Source of the DNA: Pyronema omphalodes
Lineage: Eukaryota > Ascomycota > Pezizomycetes > Pezizales > Pyronemataceae
Direction of reading: 5' to 3'
DNA length: 64,000 bases
Assembly (NCBI GenBank): GCA_024516155.1
Contig: JAJJXM010000030.1
Span: 310,001 to 374,000, forward strand
A program made the translations under genes and the position numbers. Numbering within the stretch: the first letter of the stretch is position 1; each line of letters begins with the position of its first letter. Positions 22,806 through 34,259 of the stretch are shown here, in pieces. A model generated the notes under the pieces. That model worked only from the letters and a program-made list of their open reading frames with translations, did not search any database and was not told where the DNA came from.

Positions 22806-24070
22806 TTATTCCGGAAAGAGATCACACTTCTCACCCCAGAAATTGACGATATCATCAATCTCATCTGGTTCCTACATCACCATATCATTAGTCCATGCTC
22901 CCATAAGACGTCCCAAGATCTTCCATGATCCTCTGTGATCCTCTATGATTCACTTTCATCTCCCATGATCTTCGTGGATCCACTTTGATCCCCATCGACC
23001 CCCATCCTCCACCCCCACCAATCCCACTTGGATTCACATGCAAATCTCAACTCAGAAAGGAAGGGTAAAAACCTTGTACCAATGGCCAAAATTTCGATAC
23101 CTCTTCCAGGTAACATCCATTCCTAACCCGTGCCGTAGGGTGGTGTAGATATTTCGGCCAAGCTTGTAGTCAACAACCTCATCTGACTCGTGTAAGCGTC
23201 TTTCACGACTGCTATTTGTAGGATAGAGCAGACCCTCGTCGCCGTGACCTAGAAACACTGGTGTTTTTCTGTTTTTATTTTTTTTCAGAATCATCATCGT
23301 AGTACGGAAGAATATAGTGGGGGATCCGGGGGGGGGGGGGGGGCAACTTACAGCACTTCCAATTCATTCCGATCATCACGCGGGCGAGATCTCCCAAGTA
23401 ATGCCTCCCGGATAAACATCAAGGCCTCTTTTTGTTTCTCGGGAGGTGGTTCAGGAAAATCCCCTTCTTCCGGCACCACTTCATCATCACTTTCATCATT
23501 ATTGACCTCGACCGGTTCTTCCGAATCCAAAATCGCCGAAACTCCGAACCCCGGTGACAAGCCGCAAATTTCCCTAACCCGACTCGCAAACGGCATCCAT
23601 CCCGACATTCCAACAAATCCTCCCATCCTTTCATTCTGAGCCAGCAGAACGTGAATTGATGTTGCACATCCTTGCGATAATCCTCCGATAATAATCCTCT
23701 CCCTTGGGATTCCATTTGCTACTTCCGCTTCAATCAACCCATTCACATAGGTTACTGCCTCCCGTAACCCTTCAACCTGTCGTTCCGGTTCCTCCTCGGG
23801 ATATTCCAATGATGTTGTGTCGAACCATTCCCTCCACCAATAGCCAGCTGCCGCTCCTCCGGTTGTGTATCGTTGTTTTGTTGTTGGGAAGATAAACTTC
23901 ATTCCGGGGTAAAGCGAGGCGAGGCTGAAACCACTAGAGGTCCGAGTAATGTAAACGCCAGCGCCGAAGGCGGAACCTGTATCGCCCCTCCCATGTAGTA
24001 GGATGAGAGTATGAGTATGTTCACCGTTCGGATTGACGATGAAAGGGTCGGGATAGTTGTTGTTTGGCAT
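22806..24070 (-). CDS. Acyl-protein thioesterase / phospholipase-carboxylesterase family hydrolase
   Basis: Three exons: 24070-23352, 23268-23073 and 22871-22806, 326 residues. In the family (abhydrolase_2, human LYPLA1, yeast YLR118c) these serine hydrolases remove palmitate from proteins or cleave lysophospholipids. The signatures are all visible: LILLHGRGDTGSAF near residue 25, GGLSQGCATS with the nucleophile Ser near 152, a downstream HGD, and FGHWYK carrying the catalytic His in exon 2. Exon 3 supplies the family's C-terminal helix (PDEIDDIVNFW). Intron 1 (83 nt, GTAAGT...CAG) holds a long C-run. Intron 2 (201 nt) has a CTAAT branch and TAG acceptor but a poor GTTTTT donor, so the last 21 residues are less certain. 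An acidic Glu/Asp-Pro insertion (about 180-215) precedes the HGD and is unusual for the family. Confidence 0.87.
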
Positions 24071-24316
24071 TCTGTTTTGTGTGTGGGTTGCCGATGGTGG
24101 GTGTTGGAAAGAGGGGAAGCAGCAGAAATTGGGCTGCTGCTGAAAGTCAAAGTTAATTCTCTATAGTCCGAGTCGGGTTATGACCAAGTCTGGAACGCCA
24201 TACATGCAGTCTTGCAGCCTCGCATATAAGATAGAGTTGCTACAGCTGCTGCTACCACTACTATCTTACTCCTCCCATGCGGCAGAAATGCACCGGACAA
24301 TCGAGGCCTGTACTCT

Positions 24317-24850
24317 TCAGGTATGAACTCGTGGGGTGCAAGCCGCAGCTTCTCCATTCTCGGCCGGAAACACATAGGGGGTGTAGGGAGTCTTTGATCC
24401 CAGCGGACAGGGTGCGTTGTTTGTTGAGGATGGATCATCTGTAGGAAACACCGGGGATTGGTAGATCTTTGCTTTCTTGTGAGACATGCCCGCACGCTTC
24501 GTATGTATGGTGCCCATGGTAAACAAAAGGCATTTCCCTTTGGCTTTGGCACTGTAGGTGCGTAATCACCTACTTCTTCCCTAGCTAAAACATCGCCGGT
24601 ATGTGCGATCCGTCTGCACACAGCACTGCATGAAGCAGGTCATTTCCATGGGTGGATATGGAGATCGTCCATAGCGCAGATTGACGGTATTGTATTCTTT
24701 GGAATAAGTTTCTGATGTCTCCTGTCCATCTCGCTTGTGGGATTTTCGTATAAATTCTACTCCTCGATTCGACATTCCCCCATCCTGAATGTGGCCGCAA
24801 TAAAAAAAAATGGCTCTGCATGTTGTGCATCGTATCAAATGTCCAGTCAC
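24317..24850 (-). pseudogene. Possible broken small gene
   Basis: Three minus-strand frames succeed one another with coding-like, non-repetitive composition. They are 24850-24581 (starting with a CTTC...YCGH cysteine/histidine pattern), 24621-24178 (TGDVLAREEVGDYAPTVPKP) and 24526-24317 (PSSTNNAPCPLGSKTPYTPY). The overlaps are too short for normal introns, so two frameshifts in a decayed gene is the reading I prefer. Unrecognised family. It could also be chance. Confidence 0.3.
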
Positions 24851-27800
24851 CGTGGAACCTGGTCTAGAACCGTCCTGGTTATAATTTCTTGCAGCAGTAG
24901 CGTACCCGCGACAGCCCCGTATAAATACCAGCCCTTTGATATCCGGCTAGGCTCTTGAGCTTCAAAGCACACAGAGGCCCAGCCTGCGAAACGTCAAAAT
25001 GTGACGGGGCACCCTTGACATGCACGGTGGCAGTTGATTTGTGAAGCCTTGACAAACGCTGCTTTAGATGAGTTGACGGCAAAGAACACCGCCTTTTGTT
25101 ATGATACGCTATGGAGCGGCCGTTATGCCGCCGTTATGCCCGCCTCCCCGCCGACATCCGATCCCCAAGCCTCAACTGGCACTCGCCTCATTGAGTGGCA
25201 TGATTTTAGACACCCCTTGTTTCACGATCACTAGTCGTCGGATCCCAACACCAACGCAATCCTACACGCTGCACGTGGGAATCGACACTAACACTTGAAG
25301 AATATTCTCGGGGAAATGTTTCCCGCAAGATGCAGGGTCGCCGTCCTGGTCGTGGGAAACAGCTGTGGTGAAGGTGGATATGTGATGGATGGGTATGGGA
25401 TGCGCCGCAGAAGGCAGAAAACCTGAGACGACGCGAGAAGCTAGGCGGGCGCTACCGTAGGACGTATGTCCGAGTCTCCGGGGCTGATGACGGCAGGAGA
25501 TATGGCCCTAATATCGATAGTTAAATGTGATATAGAGAAGCGAGATGCCCATGCAGAGAGGAGGGGGGTTATTAGGGACCTATTGGATACGTTGTCAGGT
25601 GAAAGGAATCATAAGAACAAGTCATGATCCATTCAATAATAAGATGATGTCGAATACTGATCATCATAGCGCCATACGTTGACATATTGTTGAATGGACA
25701 GTTTACGTAAATTAGCAAATTCGCTCAGGCTTGGTACATTGGTATGTCTTGAGTTGCGTGTGATCCTGCAGCAGATGAATTGAAGTGAATAACAGCCTCC
25801 TCTTGTCCGCCTGACGAATTGAGTGGATACCAACGAGAGTTACTGTGTTGTTGTTACGTATTGGTGGACTTCGTGGGGCCAGATTCACCCGTTTTCATGG
25901 GCCGAGATGAGGTCTAGATGGTGTAAACTGAGGTAGGAGGTTGGTAGATCTAAAGACAAGAGATCGAAAAAATCGATAGAATCGACGAGACTCAAGTCGA
26001 GGCTCGTTTGTTCGTATGTAACTCGAGCCTGAGGTTGTATGTAGCTTTGTATGCTTTACGTTGTCAATCACCCCGCGGAGTTCTTGGAGTTCTTAGAGGG
26101 ACCCGTGAAAGTGAGAAACCGAAAAAGAGAAAGCTTGGTCGAAGAGGAGTCCTAGGAGCCCGGGTAGCATCAGCGAGGAAAAAAACGTAAGCTTGATCGG
26201 CGGTCGTATGTAGAATTGGTTGCTATGCGAACCATGGGGAAACCATAGTGAGCCAGATAAAAAAAAAAGTGGAAGAGTGGAGGCAAAAAAATGGGTCGCA
26301 GCTCGCAAAGCCGCAAATGGAAGCAGTATCCCATGCTCGACGTCTTCTTCGCAAACGCCAACAATCGGTGACAGCTCCGACGCCAAGCCATAGAGAGACC
26401 CGTCAAAAAGCAACGCGTCGCAACCAAATATCCAATCAACCTTCACGGCAGTTACGAATATAGGGTTTACTGGACGCATGCCTCATTGAGAAGACACGAC
26501 AAATTGAGGGTATGGGGTTGTGCCCCGGGTGGGCCGTTGTTGCGATGATCGTAGGTAGAGTGCAAAACCTACGCGGGAGTTACGTGAGGCACCGCATTTC
26601 AAATGTTACTCAGTATCAACACCGGATATGAACCATCTGCTGAGACAAGCTTGATTTCCGTGATGTTTGACCGGATATTATTGTGGGACAAGAAGGATAC
26701 CAGCCTCTACACCGCACTGGGTCATGGTTCGCTGAAAACACCGTGTCTACAGATCTCCCGAATCATTACTTACAGGTGATGACGAAGCCTGATATCCAGA
26801 TAGCAGAGAATAAAAAAGCTTCAAAGTCGAAGGCATCAAGTATCACTCATGTCTTGCAACGTCTGTAGTTGTTGAGTTTTCGTGAAGCTCACCCCCGGAA
26901 CCACTTCCGGTATCCTCTTGGACGAGCTCTCTCAATTCCTCGGGTTGTAATTCGGAGCTAACTGCAATTAGCTACCGTTTCAGGAGTTCTAGAAGCACAT
27001 CTCAGCTCATCACTCTAAGGGTATCTATGTAACCAGCCACCAGCCACTTATATTCTGAATCCAGAGTAGAGTAGCTGTGCTTTATGTTACATCTCGCATC
27101 GCAACATGAAAGTGTATGAAACCCGTGAAACCTGAGAAACCCGAGGAACCAAAACTTACATATCCATCATTTCTCAACATCAATTTCGAGACGAGCTCGT
27201 TGATAATGGCGTGCTAAGATCAGCAACATTAAAAGATGCCGAGAGCTCGATCCAACGGTAAACATAGTCTAGCAGCCCTGTTTCCCGTTCTCGGGGCTTC
27301 TCTTTGATCAACCGTTGTTTTGATCTTTTTGGGTGAGGCTCCGAGACTCCCGAGGCAGCGAGGCCAGTTCGCCTCATCCTCACACGATCGATTCCCGAAT
27401 ACCGTGATACGGGTGAGATAAACAACAATCTAAGCCTCAAATCTCTCAATATCCGCAAAGTGGGGACGGCTTATGTTAGCGAAAAGATTACCGATACATG
27501 TAGTCAGCGAGAAAAAGGACGCCCCGCCACCGAGATTGGATTAAACTGGTTAGTTAGCGCTACTCGCAAGTGCGTTCTTCAGCTTGATCGGGGCTTTGTT
27601 CCTGAGTGTTAAACAACGCTTATGATGTGCGCAAGTAATCACAGTTTTTGAAAATTCTGCGTATTCAGCTTTGCAAAACACCGCTCCATTGACCCAAAAC
27701 AACAAACATAGCTGGGTAACAAAAAAAGAGACCAAACAACGCACACCCCTGATAAGTATGAGGAAAAATTTTCAAAACTATTACTCCCAGACGCCAAAAA

Positions 27801-28173
27801 TATCCCCTCCGCTCCAACCCCACTCCGGCTTTGCTCCTCTCTTATTCCATTGCACTGAGGCTCGGCTTCGCCTTGCTGGTGAGGTATCTTGCATCATGTG
27901 TACGTTGACTGCGTTTACTGCGTGGAATCTTTCATATTTCCTTCCCCATCTCCAATCCCACCACAAAGCCTCCCAAATCCTTAGAAATAAAAGAAATAAA
28001 ATTTCATGCTCAAAAACCATGCCTCCCCGGGTATAAATCTTCAGCTGTGCAAAAATATGATGGAAGATATCCAAAAGCCATAAAACTCATCCACACAATG
28101 TCGTCGTTTCCGTAGTCGATCAGTATATTATCCATCCGTCGTAAGTTCCCGCCTTACATTGCTTGCCAGCCAT
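24851..28173. other. Gene-free 3.3-kb stretch
   Basis: I find no supported gene. Open frames are short and overlap on opposite strands (for example 26093-26479), without family resemblance. No repeat array is visible. The right end contains the 3' flank of the Rho-type GTPase gene. Confidence 0.5.
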
Positions 28174-29082
28174 TTAAAGGATTTTACAATCCTTCTTCTT
28201 CTTCTTTCTCTTTCCTCCAATACCTGGTGCTGGTCCTTTTCCATTCACACCTATTGCCATGTCCATTGCTAAATCAAACAACTCATTCACTCCGTTCATC
28301 TCCTTACTCGAACATTCCGAGTATGTTGCGTTCATGCGCTTTGCGACGTCGCGACCCTGCTCAACGGATACAGGGGTCATTCCATGGGTTCGTAGAAGCT
28401 CAATGACATTGCGGTTTTTCCGAAGATCCGTTTTAAGGCCGACGAGGACGACAGGAGTGTGAGGACAGAAATGTAAAACTTCAGGATACCACTATTCATT
28501 ATTAGCGGACGAGCGGAAGATTCATAAAGCACGCGCGCATACCTTATCAAGAACATTCTCGAGAGAGTGTGGTGAGTCGACAGCGAAACACACGAATAAC
28601 ACGTCGGTTTCCGGGTAAGAAAGTGGGCGCAAGCGATCATATTCCTCCTGGCCAGCGGTATCCCATAATGCGAGTTCAACCGTTTTTCCAGAGTTAGGAT
28701 GCAGCTTGTGCGCGATGTAATTCTCGAATACCGTGGGAACGTATTTCTATAAGGGATAGCAAGTTTAGCTCCTCCAGTTTTTACCAGATGTGCGACTGGG
28801 TAGTAAAAAGCGAACCTCGGGAAAAATCCCTTGCGAATACGCTATCAGTAAACAAGTTTTTCCACATCCTCCATCTCCGACTACTACGAGCTTCTTGGAG
28901 TATGCAGCGACTGGCGCGGGAGTTGAGAGTCCAGTTGAGCGCGCGTTAAGGGTGGAATGAGCGGAGTCCATGCTGACGGGGGTAGATCTGCGACCAGTGA
29001 GCTGACGAAATTGTGGTAGCGATAAAAGTAGGACCGACGTTCTGGAATTCGATGTTGTTGATGAGATTGTGGATGATTTCAT
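28174..29082 (-). CDS. rho4: Rho-family small GTPase, Rho4 type
   Basis: Exons 29082-28816, 28746-28543 and 28491-28174; introns of 69 and 51 nt in phase 0; 262 residues from the first ATG, or 225 from the ATG at 28971. Motifs are GDGGCGKT (P-loop, residues 69-76), PTVFENY (effector loop, switch I), [16 protein letters not shown] (118 onward, switch II), a LVGLKTDL base-binding motif, SS(K) near 220, a poly-Lys tract and C-terminal CKIL, a CaaX geranylgeranylation box. The [13 protein letters not shown]-loop context separates it from Rho1-3 and fits Rho4, a regulator of septation and wall synthesis acting through formins in yeast and filamentous fungi. Intron 1 uses a GTTCGC donor. The N-terminal 60 residues are Ser/Thr-rich and the start is uncertain. 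It is divergent from BCP1 at 29553. Confidence 0.93.
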
Positions 29083-29357
29083 TTGACGGCAACCAAAACC
29101 GGGAAGGGTTGTTTTGCAGCAGCAATTAAGCGAGTGACTGCGCGCTGACTATTAACGAGCGTAGAGGGCGGTTGTGTTGTGTTGTAATGTCCTGTGGGTG
29201 TTGGGTTGGCTGGTGTGTTGATGGAGATGGGTGGGTGTTGATGGAGATGGGAGGATATGCGATAGTCTAGTTGGCTGAGCAAGGTTGAGGTGAGGTGGAT
29301 TGAGGCGGCGAAGTGTGTTGTGTTTTGAGTGACGTTGATGAAGGTGCTGGTTGCCAT
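29079..29357 (-). promoter_or_regulatory. 92-codon upstream frame in the Rho4 leader
   Basis: An ATG at 29357 opens a 92-codon frame that terminates in TGA overlapping the first Rho4 ATG as ATGA (29082-29079). Its product is Thr/His/Asn-rich and shows no family resemblance. If transcribed, it would be a long upstream ORF allowing termination-reinitiation. It may instead be untranscribed shared promoter between Rho4 and BCP1. Confidence 0.35.
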
Positions 29358-29552
29358 GGCAACGTAGGTAGCTGTTGAGGAAATGATTTCTAACTTTATC
29401 AGGCAAGGGCAGGGGTAACGGGTCTAAACTACAAGGGGTACAGACAGCCTAATGTGAAAGAGGCACCAAACTTTTGTTCTCGATGGAGATCCTGCAATTG
29501 CACCCCACCACACCACATCTTCACCGTTAACAGCACCACCACATACACCAAA

Positions 29553-30488
29553 ATGGGAAAGAGAAAGGACCACCAAGACGATGGCATGGATGTCGACATG
29601 GACTCCACCGCAGAGGAGACCAAGCACAACAGCGATTCCGACGACGAGGTTCGCTCCACCTCTTTTTCCAGTCGGCAGCTCGCTCACTGTCCCTAGGATA
29701 TGGACATAGTTAATGTCGACTTTGAGTGGTTTGACCCTCAACCCGCACATGATTTCCACGGAATCAAGACCCTTCTCCGTCAGCTCTTTGACGCCGACTC
29801 GACTCTCTTCGACCTTTCCGCCTTGACGGACTTGATCTTGTCGCAGCCGCTTCTTGGAACTACCGTCAAGACCGACGGAAACGAGTCTGACCCTTACGCC
29901 TTCCTTACTGTCATCAACCTACACGAGCATGCATCAAACCCCGCTATTGCCACCCTTGCCAACTACCTCCTCTCCAAGTCTGCCTCCAACCCCGCGCTAC
30001 ACTCCACCTTGAAGCAGTTGTTCTCAACAGAGAGCACTGGACAAGTCGGACTTATCCTTACAGAGCGCTTGATCAACATGCCTCCTCAGATTGTACCTCC
30101 CATGTACAAGATGCTTTTGGAGGAGATTGAGTGGGCGGTAGAAGAGAAGGAGCCCTACAACTTTACACACTTTTTGGTTTTGAGCAAGTCATACACTGAG
30201 GTTGCATCGAAGCTTGACGAGATGGAGGCACGGCCAAGCAAGAAGTGGAAGAAGGCAAAGGCAAAGAAGTCTGAGACTTTCTACTACCACCCTGAGGATG
30301 AGATTATCCGCCGAGGTGTTGGAGAGGAGAATGCGGCAGACTTTAAGTTTGAGAAGCAGGGTGATGCGGCTGATAGTAAACGTGCTTTCAGTGATATGGG
30401 TATCCAGTCCCAGGGTTTATTGATGTTGGTAGAGAAGAATGAGTTTGGAAAGATGGTTGGTGATCTTGAGAACCTCTTCAAGCCATAG
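29553..30488 (+). CDS. bcp1: BCP1/BCCIP-family protein
   Basis: Two exons, 29553-29648 and 29697-30488; 295 residues. Exon 1 encodes the acidic N-terminus (MGKRK...DDGMDVDMDS). A 48-nt intron (GTTCGC donor, CTCAC branch, TAG acceptor, phase 0) joins it to VNVDFEWFDP, the hallmark opening of the BCP1/BCCIP domain. LLGTTVK, LINMPPQIVPPMYKMLLEEI and the late FYYHPEDEII and LFKP segments follow the same family. Yeast Bcp1 is an essential nuclear protein that acts as a chaperone for ribosomal protein Rpl23 and is needed for export of Mss4 and 60S subunits. BCCIP is the human homologue. The start at 29553 is the first ATG in the frame and gives the expected acidic head. Promoter region is shared with the divergent Rho4 gene. 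Confidence 0.93.
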
Positions 30489-30797
30489 ATTAGTGTACTG
30501 GTTACACTTTAATCGGAGGGCTCGAGGTTTTTATTCTGGATTTAAAAAAGTTTTGATTTGCAATGCATACTAGAAGATAGCGAGCTTGATGGATTCATAC
30601 CGCATGTAATAGTAGAGGAGTATCGACCATGATATGATTTTGCTCTGCGCAACCGGTCGGCGCTCAAGCTTGAGAGCTCCGTGATATACCCTCATGGCAC
30701 CGTTACATTTGTGGTTCCACAATCCAGTTCCAGCACCCTATTCTAGCTCCTAGCTCCTAGTTCCACCTTCCAAGCTTGTGTGGGTATCTCATTATAT
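30489..30797. other. Convergent 3' spacer
   Basis: About 310 bp between the BCP1 stop and the cyclophilin stop. There is a small CTAGCTCCTAGCTCCTAGTTCC repeat at about 30745-30768 and nothing else. Confidence 0.7.
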
Positions 30798-31354
30798 TTA
30801 CTGTCCCGGGTCCATGTCTGCCAACGGATTTGCGTGTATCGTGACCTTCTGAATCTTCACTGGTGTCTTTGGCCTATTCTTCTTATCCACCTCAACTTCC
30901 TCAATTTTAGTCAACGTCGTATCCGCACCATCGATAACCTATCCCTCAATTAGCCTTCATACCCTCTCTTATCATTCTCACAGAGCCATACCTTTCCAAA
31001 CACCGTATTCCTTCCATCCAAATGTTTCTGTGCAGCATACGTAATAAAAAACTGACTAGCATTTGTATTTTCGCCCTTATTCGCCATACTAACAATACCT
31101 CTCGCACTATGTCTCAAAGCGGGGGAAATTTCATCTTCAAAAAATCCTCCCCAGATAGATTTCCCCCCTTTTCCTGTTTTCAATTCTCCATCACCGGTTT
31201 GGGTAATGAAACCTGCTAGATTCCTGTGGAATGGTACGTCGTCGAAATATCCGGATGCTGCTAAGGCTAGGAAGTTTTCGCAGGTTTTCGGACAGGCTTC
31301 AACGAAGAGCTCGATTTTGAGAGGACCGTGGGTTGTGTGGAGCGTGACTGACAT
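30798..31354 (-). CDS. Cyclophilin-type peptidyl-prolyl isomerase, PPIL3/Cyp10 type
   Basis: Exons 31354-30992 and 30938-30798; 53-nt intron with GTATGG donor, CTAAT branch and TAG acceptor; 167 residues. The protein starts directly with SVTLHTTHGPLKIELF, has the catalytic segment FHRNLAGFITQTGD near residues 42-55, GGFFEDE, RGIVSMANKGENTNASQFFITYA and HLDGRNTVFGKV. The last exon adds the short C-terminal strand ending DMDPGQ. The missing targeting sequence and the compact size fit the PPIL3 group (about 160-167 residues), whose human member is found in spliceosomes. The Arg of FHR and the Gln/Phe of SQFF are present, so it should be an active proline isomerase. Convergent with BCP1. Confidence 0.95.
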
Positions 31355-32795
31355 CGCTGGCTGGCTGGCTAGATGGCTGGCTGGTATGACTGGGCTAAGT
31401 TTGTACTGCGTTTGTACCGCGTTTGTAATTTGTTGCGTGCTGCCTGGACTGAATGATGAATGACTGATGACCGAGCGATGATGACCGACCGATGACTGAT
31501 GACTGAACAGCGAGAGTTAAGACTCAACGCGTGACGCGTATAAAAAAGCGACAACCAGAGTTGCTCTAATCCCGGGTTAGGGTTTATTTTTTTCGTGATG
31601 CGAACCGCCAGACGTCAGGTTGCAGCAGACAGCTGCCTGCTAGCGGGAGTCATAGCTAGCGACTGTAGCTAGAGCTATCTAAATCATGTCCCTTGTCCCC
31701 CCCCCCCCCCCCCCCCCCACCCCCCCCACCCCCAAGCTCAGCTCTTGTGCAGTGCAGCTTCTGAAGGAAATATAGGAATTCTCTTACACATACATACATA
31801 CATACTTACATACGTACATACAAAGCTTTATGAAACTCCTCCGCCTCCGCCTCCGAGTCCTTCTAGTTTCTGGGGAATAGCACTTTTTTCTGATACAGCT
31901 ACATAACTGTCCTTCGAGAACTTTCCTAATAATCTTACATAGGTGGGCGGCGTTTATGCCACCGTTGTAAAGCTCCTACGAAAGCGCGTGGGAGGCTTTG
32001 TGTTCTGTTCTATTGTTATGCAAGATAAGGTTGCTGTAAGACTCATTCGTATGCTTATACATACCCTTGCAGATTCTACTTCATGTTTCACTTTCAATCA
32101 ACTTGGAATTTTTTTTAACGGAAGTTTTGTGTAGTTTGCTATAGATCAAGACTTTACTTACTTTCCATCATTTTTCGAAGCTCGGAAGATTATCGAGCTG
32201 AATCAAAAGCGCCTATATACAACTCCACGGGCAACCGACGACCACGACCACGACTCCGGATTCCCCTTCTGTCATTCTAAGAGTATATAACACTTTGAAT
32301 CAAAGACTGAAGTGCAACACAACTACTGCAACCACAGCGGATAAAAGATAAGGATACACAACCACCACTTCACTCAGCGTGTCAACACCTCAGGTACCTA
32401 TTCATCCAGGGTTATCGACACCGCAACACCAAAAGGTACCTTCAACAACCACGCACAAAAACTCCCCAAATTCAAACTCCCTTACCGCAACAAACTTTCA
32501 GACAACCCCTGACAATTCCCAATCATAGAAATCACAAGCATCTTATCATCCTGTTACTATAACATCACCGCTATCTCTCTCTCGTTACTATCAATATCTA
32601 AGCATCGCGACTCCGCCCAGCGAACTTGGAGGCGCATACATACCAGCCACTCCCACCGACTGGATATTTACCTACACCTATACCTTACCTCTGCCGGGAA
32701 CCTACATATTTCCATCCATTTCCCTCCCACCGTTTCTTCATTCAAAAGAAACCCCCAGCACCATCAGCACCACCGCATCCACGCATCCAACCAGC
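31355..32795. other. Intergenic region between divergent genes
   Basis: No gene. It contains a poly(C) tract (about 31698-31733), a TACATACATAC microsatellite (31787-31825), and a long G-poor stretch from about 32300 that leads into the next gene on the plus strand and probably carries its promoter and leader. Confidence 0.6.
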
Positions 32796-34259
32796 ATGCC
32801 CACACCACCCAACAAACCCCATCCAGCACTCCCAAACCTCGCCCAGCGCTCCCTAACAACAGTCCTAAACCTCTCACAAGCACTCCTAGTAGCCAGCCAA
32901 ATCCTAATCACCCCAACGCATTCCAATCCCCAGGATTACGATGTTGCAAAACAGTTTCTTGACGATTTGTTTACTGAACTTACGATGGTTTTTGTTGCGA
33001 AGTTGGGGAGTTTGGGGGCTGTGGATGCGGGTGTGGATGGAGGGGTTGAGAGGAGGAAGCAGAGGGGGATGGAGAAGGGTAAAGGGAGGGGGAGGATGGG
33101 GATGGGAAATGAAGGAGCTGGAAATGGAGGTGGAGGAGATGGAAGCAATGGAGGAAGCGCAGGCGCAGACGCAGACACAGACGTAGTCACCGACGTAGAC
33201 ATAGACGCAGACGCAGACGCAGACACAGAAACAGAAGCAGCAACCACCACCTTCCCCAGCATCAACACCGCCAACAAACCCAGCCGCAGCAGCAGCCACA
33301 GCAGTTCTAGCAGTACCACCAGCCACCTCTCAACTCTAAGCGACACCACGCAGCTCTCCGCCGGAAGCGCCGATATCCACGGTATCGGCTCGGGGGGTTC
33401 ATATCTTGCTTCATCTGTATTCCCGGAAACCCTTACGTGGTCGAAACTTCAGGCTTTGCTTCTTCGGGATAGAGAGTTGATTTCGAAGGTTAGAGGGAGG
33501 AGAAATTATTCGGCTAGGCTTTCGGAGGAGGAGGTGGCGTTTATTAGGACTGCTGCGTTGGGGCTCGGGAATGGGGTGAAGAGGGGGGTTGAGGAATCTG
33601 TGGAAGTTGATGAAGCTGCGGAATCTGCGGAATCTGGAGAATCTACGGCATCTGGCAAACCTGAGGAATCTGGCAAACCTGAGGAATCTGCGGAATCTGG
33701 AGATCATAAACACCCCAAAGGCCCCGCACCCCCCACATCCCCCGCACCCGCACCCCCCGCACCCGCCCCCACAACCCGCCACACCCTCCTCCTATCCACA
33801 ATCGACCAACTCCCAAGCTTCGACCTAAACTCCTACGAGCTCCTTGTCGAAATCGGGAAATATCTCGGTCGCCATTTCTCCTCCCCCAAACCCCCATCTA
33901 AACCCCCCAAATCCTCTAAACCCCCATCTAAACCATCCTCTTTCTTTTCCCCCCGCAGAAAATCAAGCTGGCTCCCCCATCCATTTTCCTCCCGCCCCTC
34001 CCGCCCTTCCCGCCCATCCCCCGCATCCCCGGCATCCCCGACACCCCCCACACCCACACCCCCCCCACCCCCACCAACCATCCCAACCATCCCAACCCCG
34101 CAACTCCAAACCGCAAAAGACCTCATAACACAAAAGTATTCCGCAACCTTTAAGGGTGTCGAGAAACTATTCGATACTGTGCTTGTATGGAGGGGGGTTT
34201 ATGCTGAGGTTTATGGGGTTGGGGAACGGGAGGAGGGGTGGGTGTTTGTTGATGTATAG
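32796..34259 (+). CDS. Hypothetical low-complexity protein
   Basis: A single 487-residue frame. I do not recognise a family. Residues 1-75 look globular and helical (LTTVLNLSQALLVASQILI, then YDVAKQFLDDLFTELTMVFVAKLG). There follow a Gly/Asp/Arg stretch, alternating Asp-Ala (about 127-147), a Ser run, a second ordered block around 200-260 (TWSKLQALLLRDRELISKVRGRRNYSARLSEEE, split here only for description), Glu-Ser-Gly repeats, long Pro/Ser tracts and a short ordered C-terminus (AKDLITQKYSATFKGVEKLF). Ordered ends and centre separated by low-complexity linkers argue for a real protein. Base composition alternates sharply between C-only and G-rich blocks, changing codon choice along the gene. 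Confidence 0.65.
   Translation: MPTPPNKPHPALPNLAQRSLTTVLNLSQALLVASQILITPTHSNPQDYDVAKQFLDDLFTELTMVFVAKLGSLGAVDAGVDGGVERRKQRGMEKGKGRGRMGMGNEGAGNGGGGDGSNGGSAGADADTDVVTDVDIDADADADTETEAATTTFPSINTANKPSRSSSHSSSSSTTSHLSTLSDTTQLSAGSADIHGIGSGGSYLASSVFPETLTWSKLQALLLRDRELISKVRGRRNYSARLSEEEVAFIRTAALGLGNGVKRGVEESVEVDEAAESAESGESTASGKPEESGKPEESAESGDHKHPKGPAPPTSPAPAPPAPAPTTRHTLLLSTIDQLPSFDLNSYELLVEIGKYLGRHFSSPKPPSKPPKSSKPPSKPSSFFSPRRKSSWLPHPFSSRPSRPSRPSPASPASPTPPTPTPPPPPPTIPTIPTPQLQTAKDLITQKYSATFKGVEKLFDTVLVWRGVYAEVYGVGEREEGWVFVDV

Noticed and set aside
33411..33782. Cys/Gly-rich 123-residue antisense frame
   Set aside because: Shadow of the Pro/Ala-rich and Glu-Ser-rich coding segment on the plus strand.
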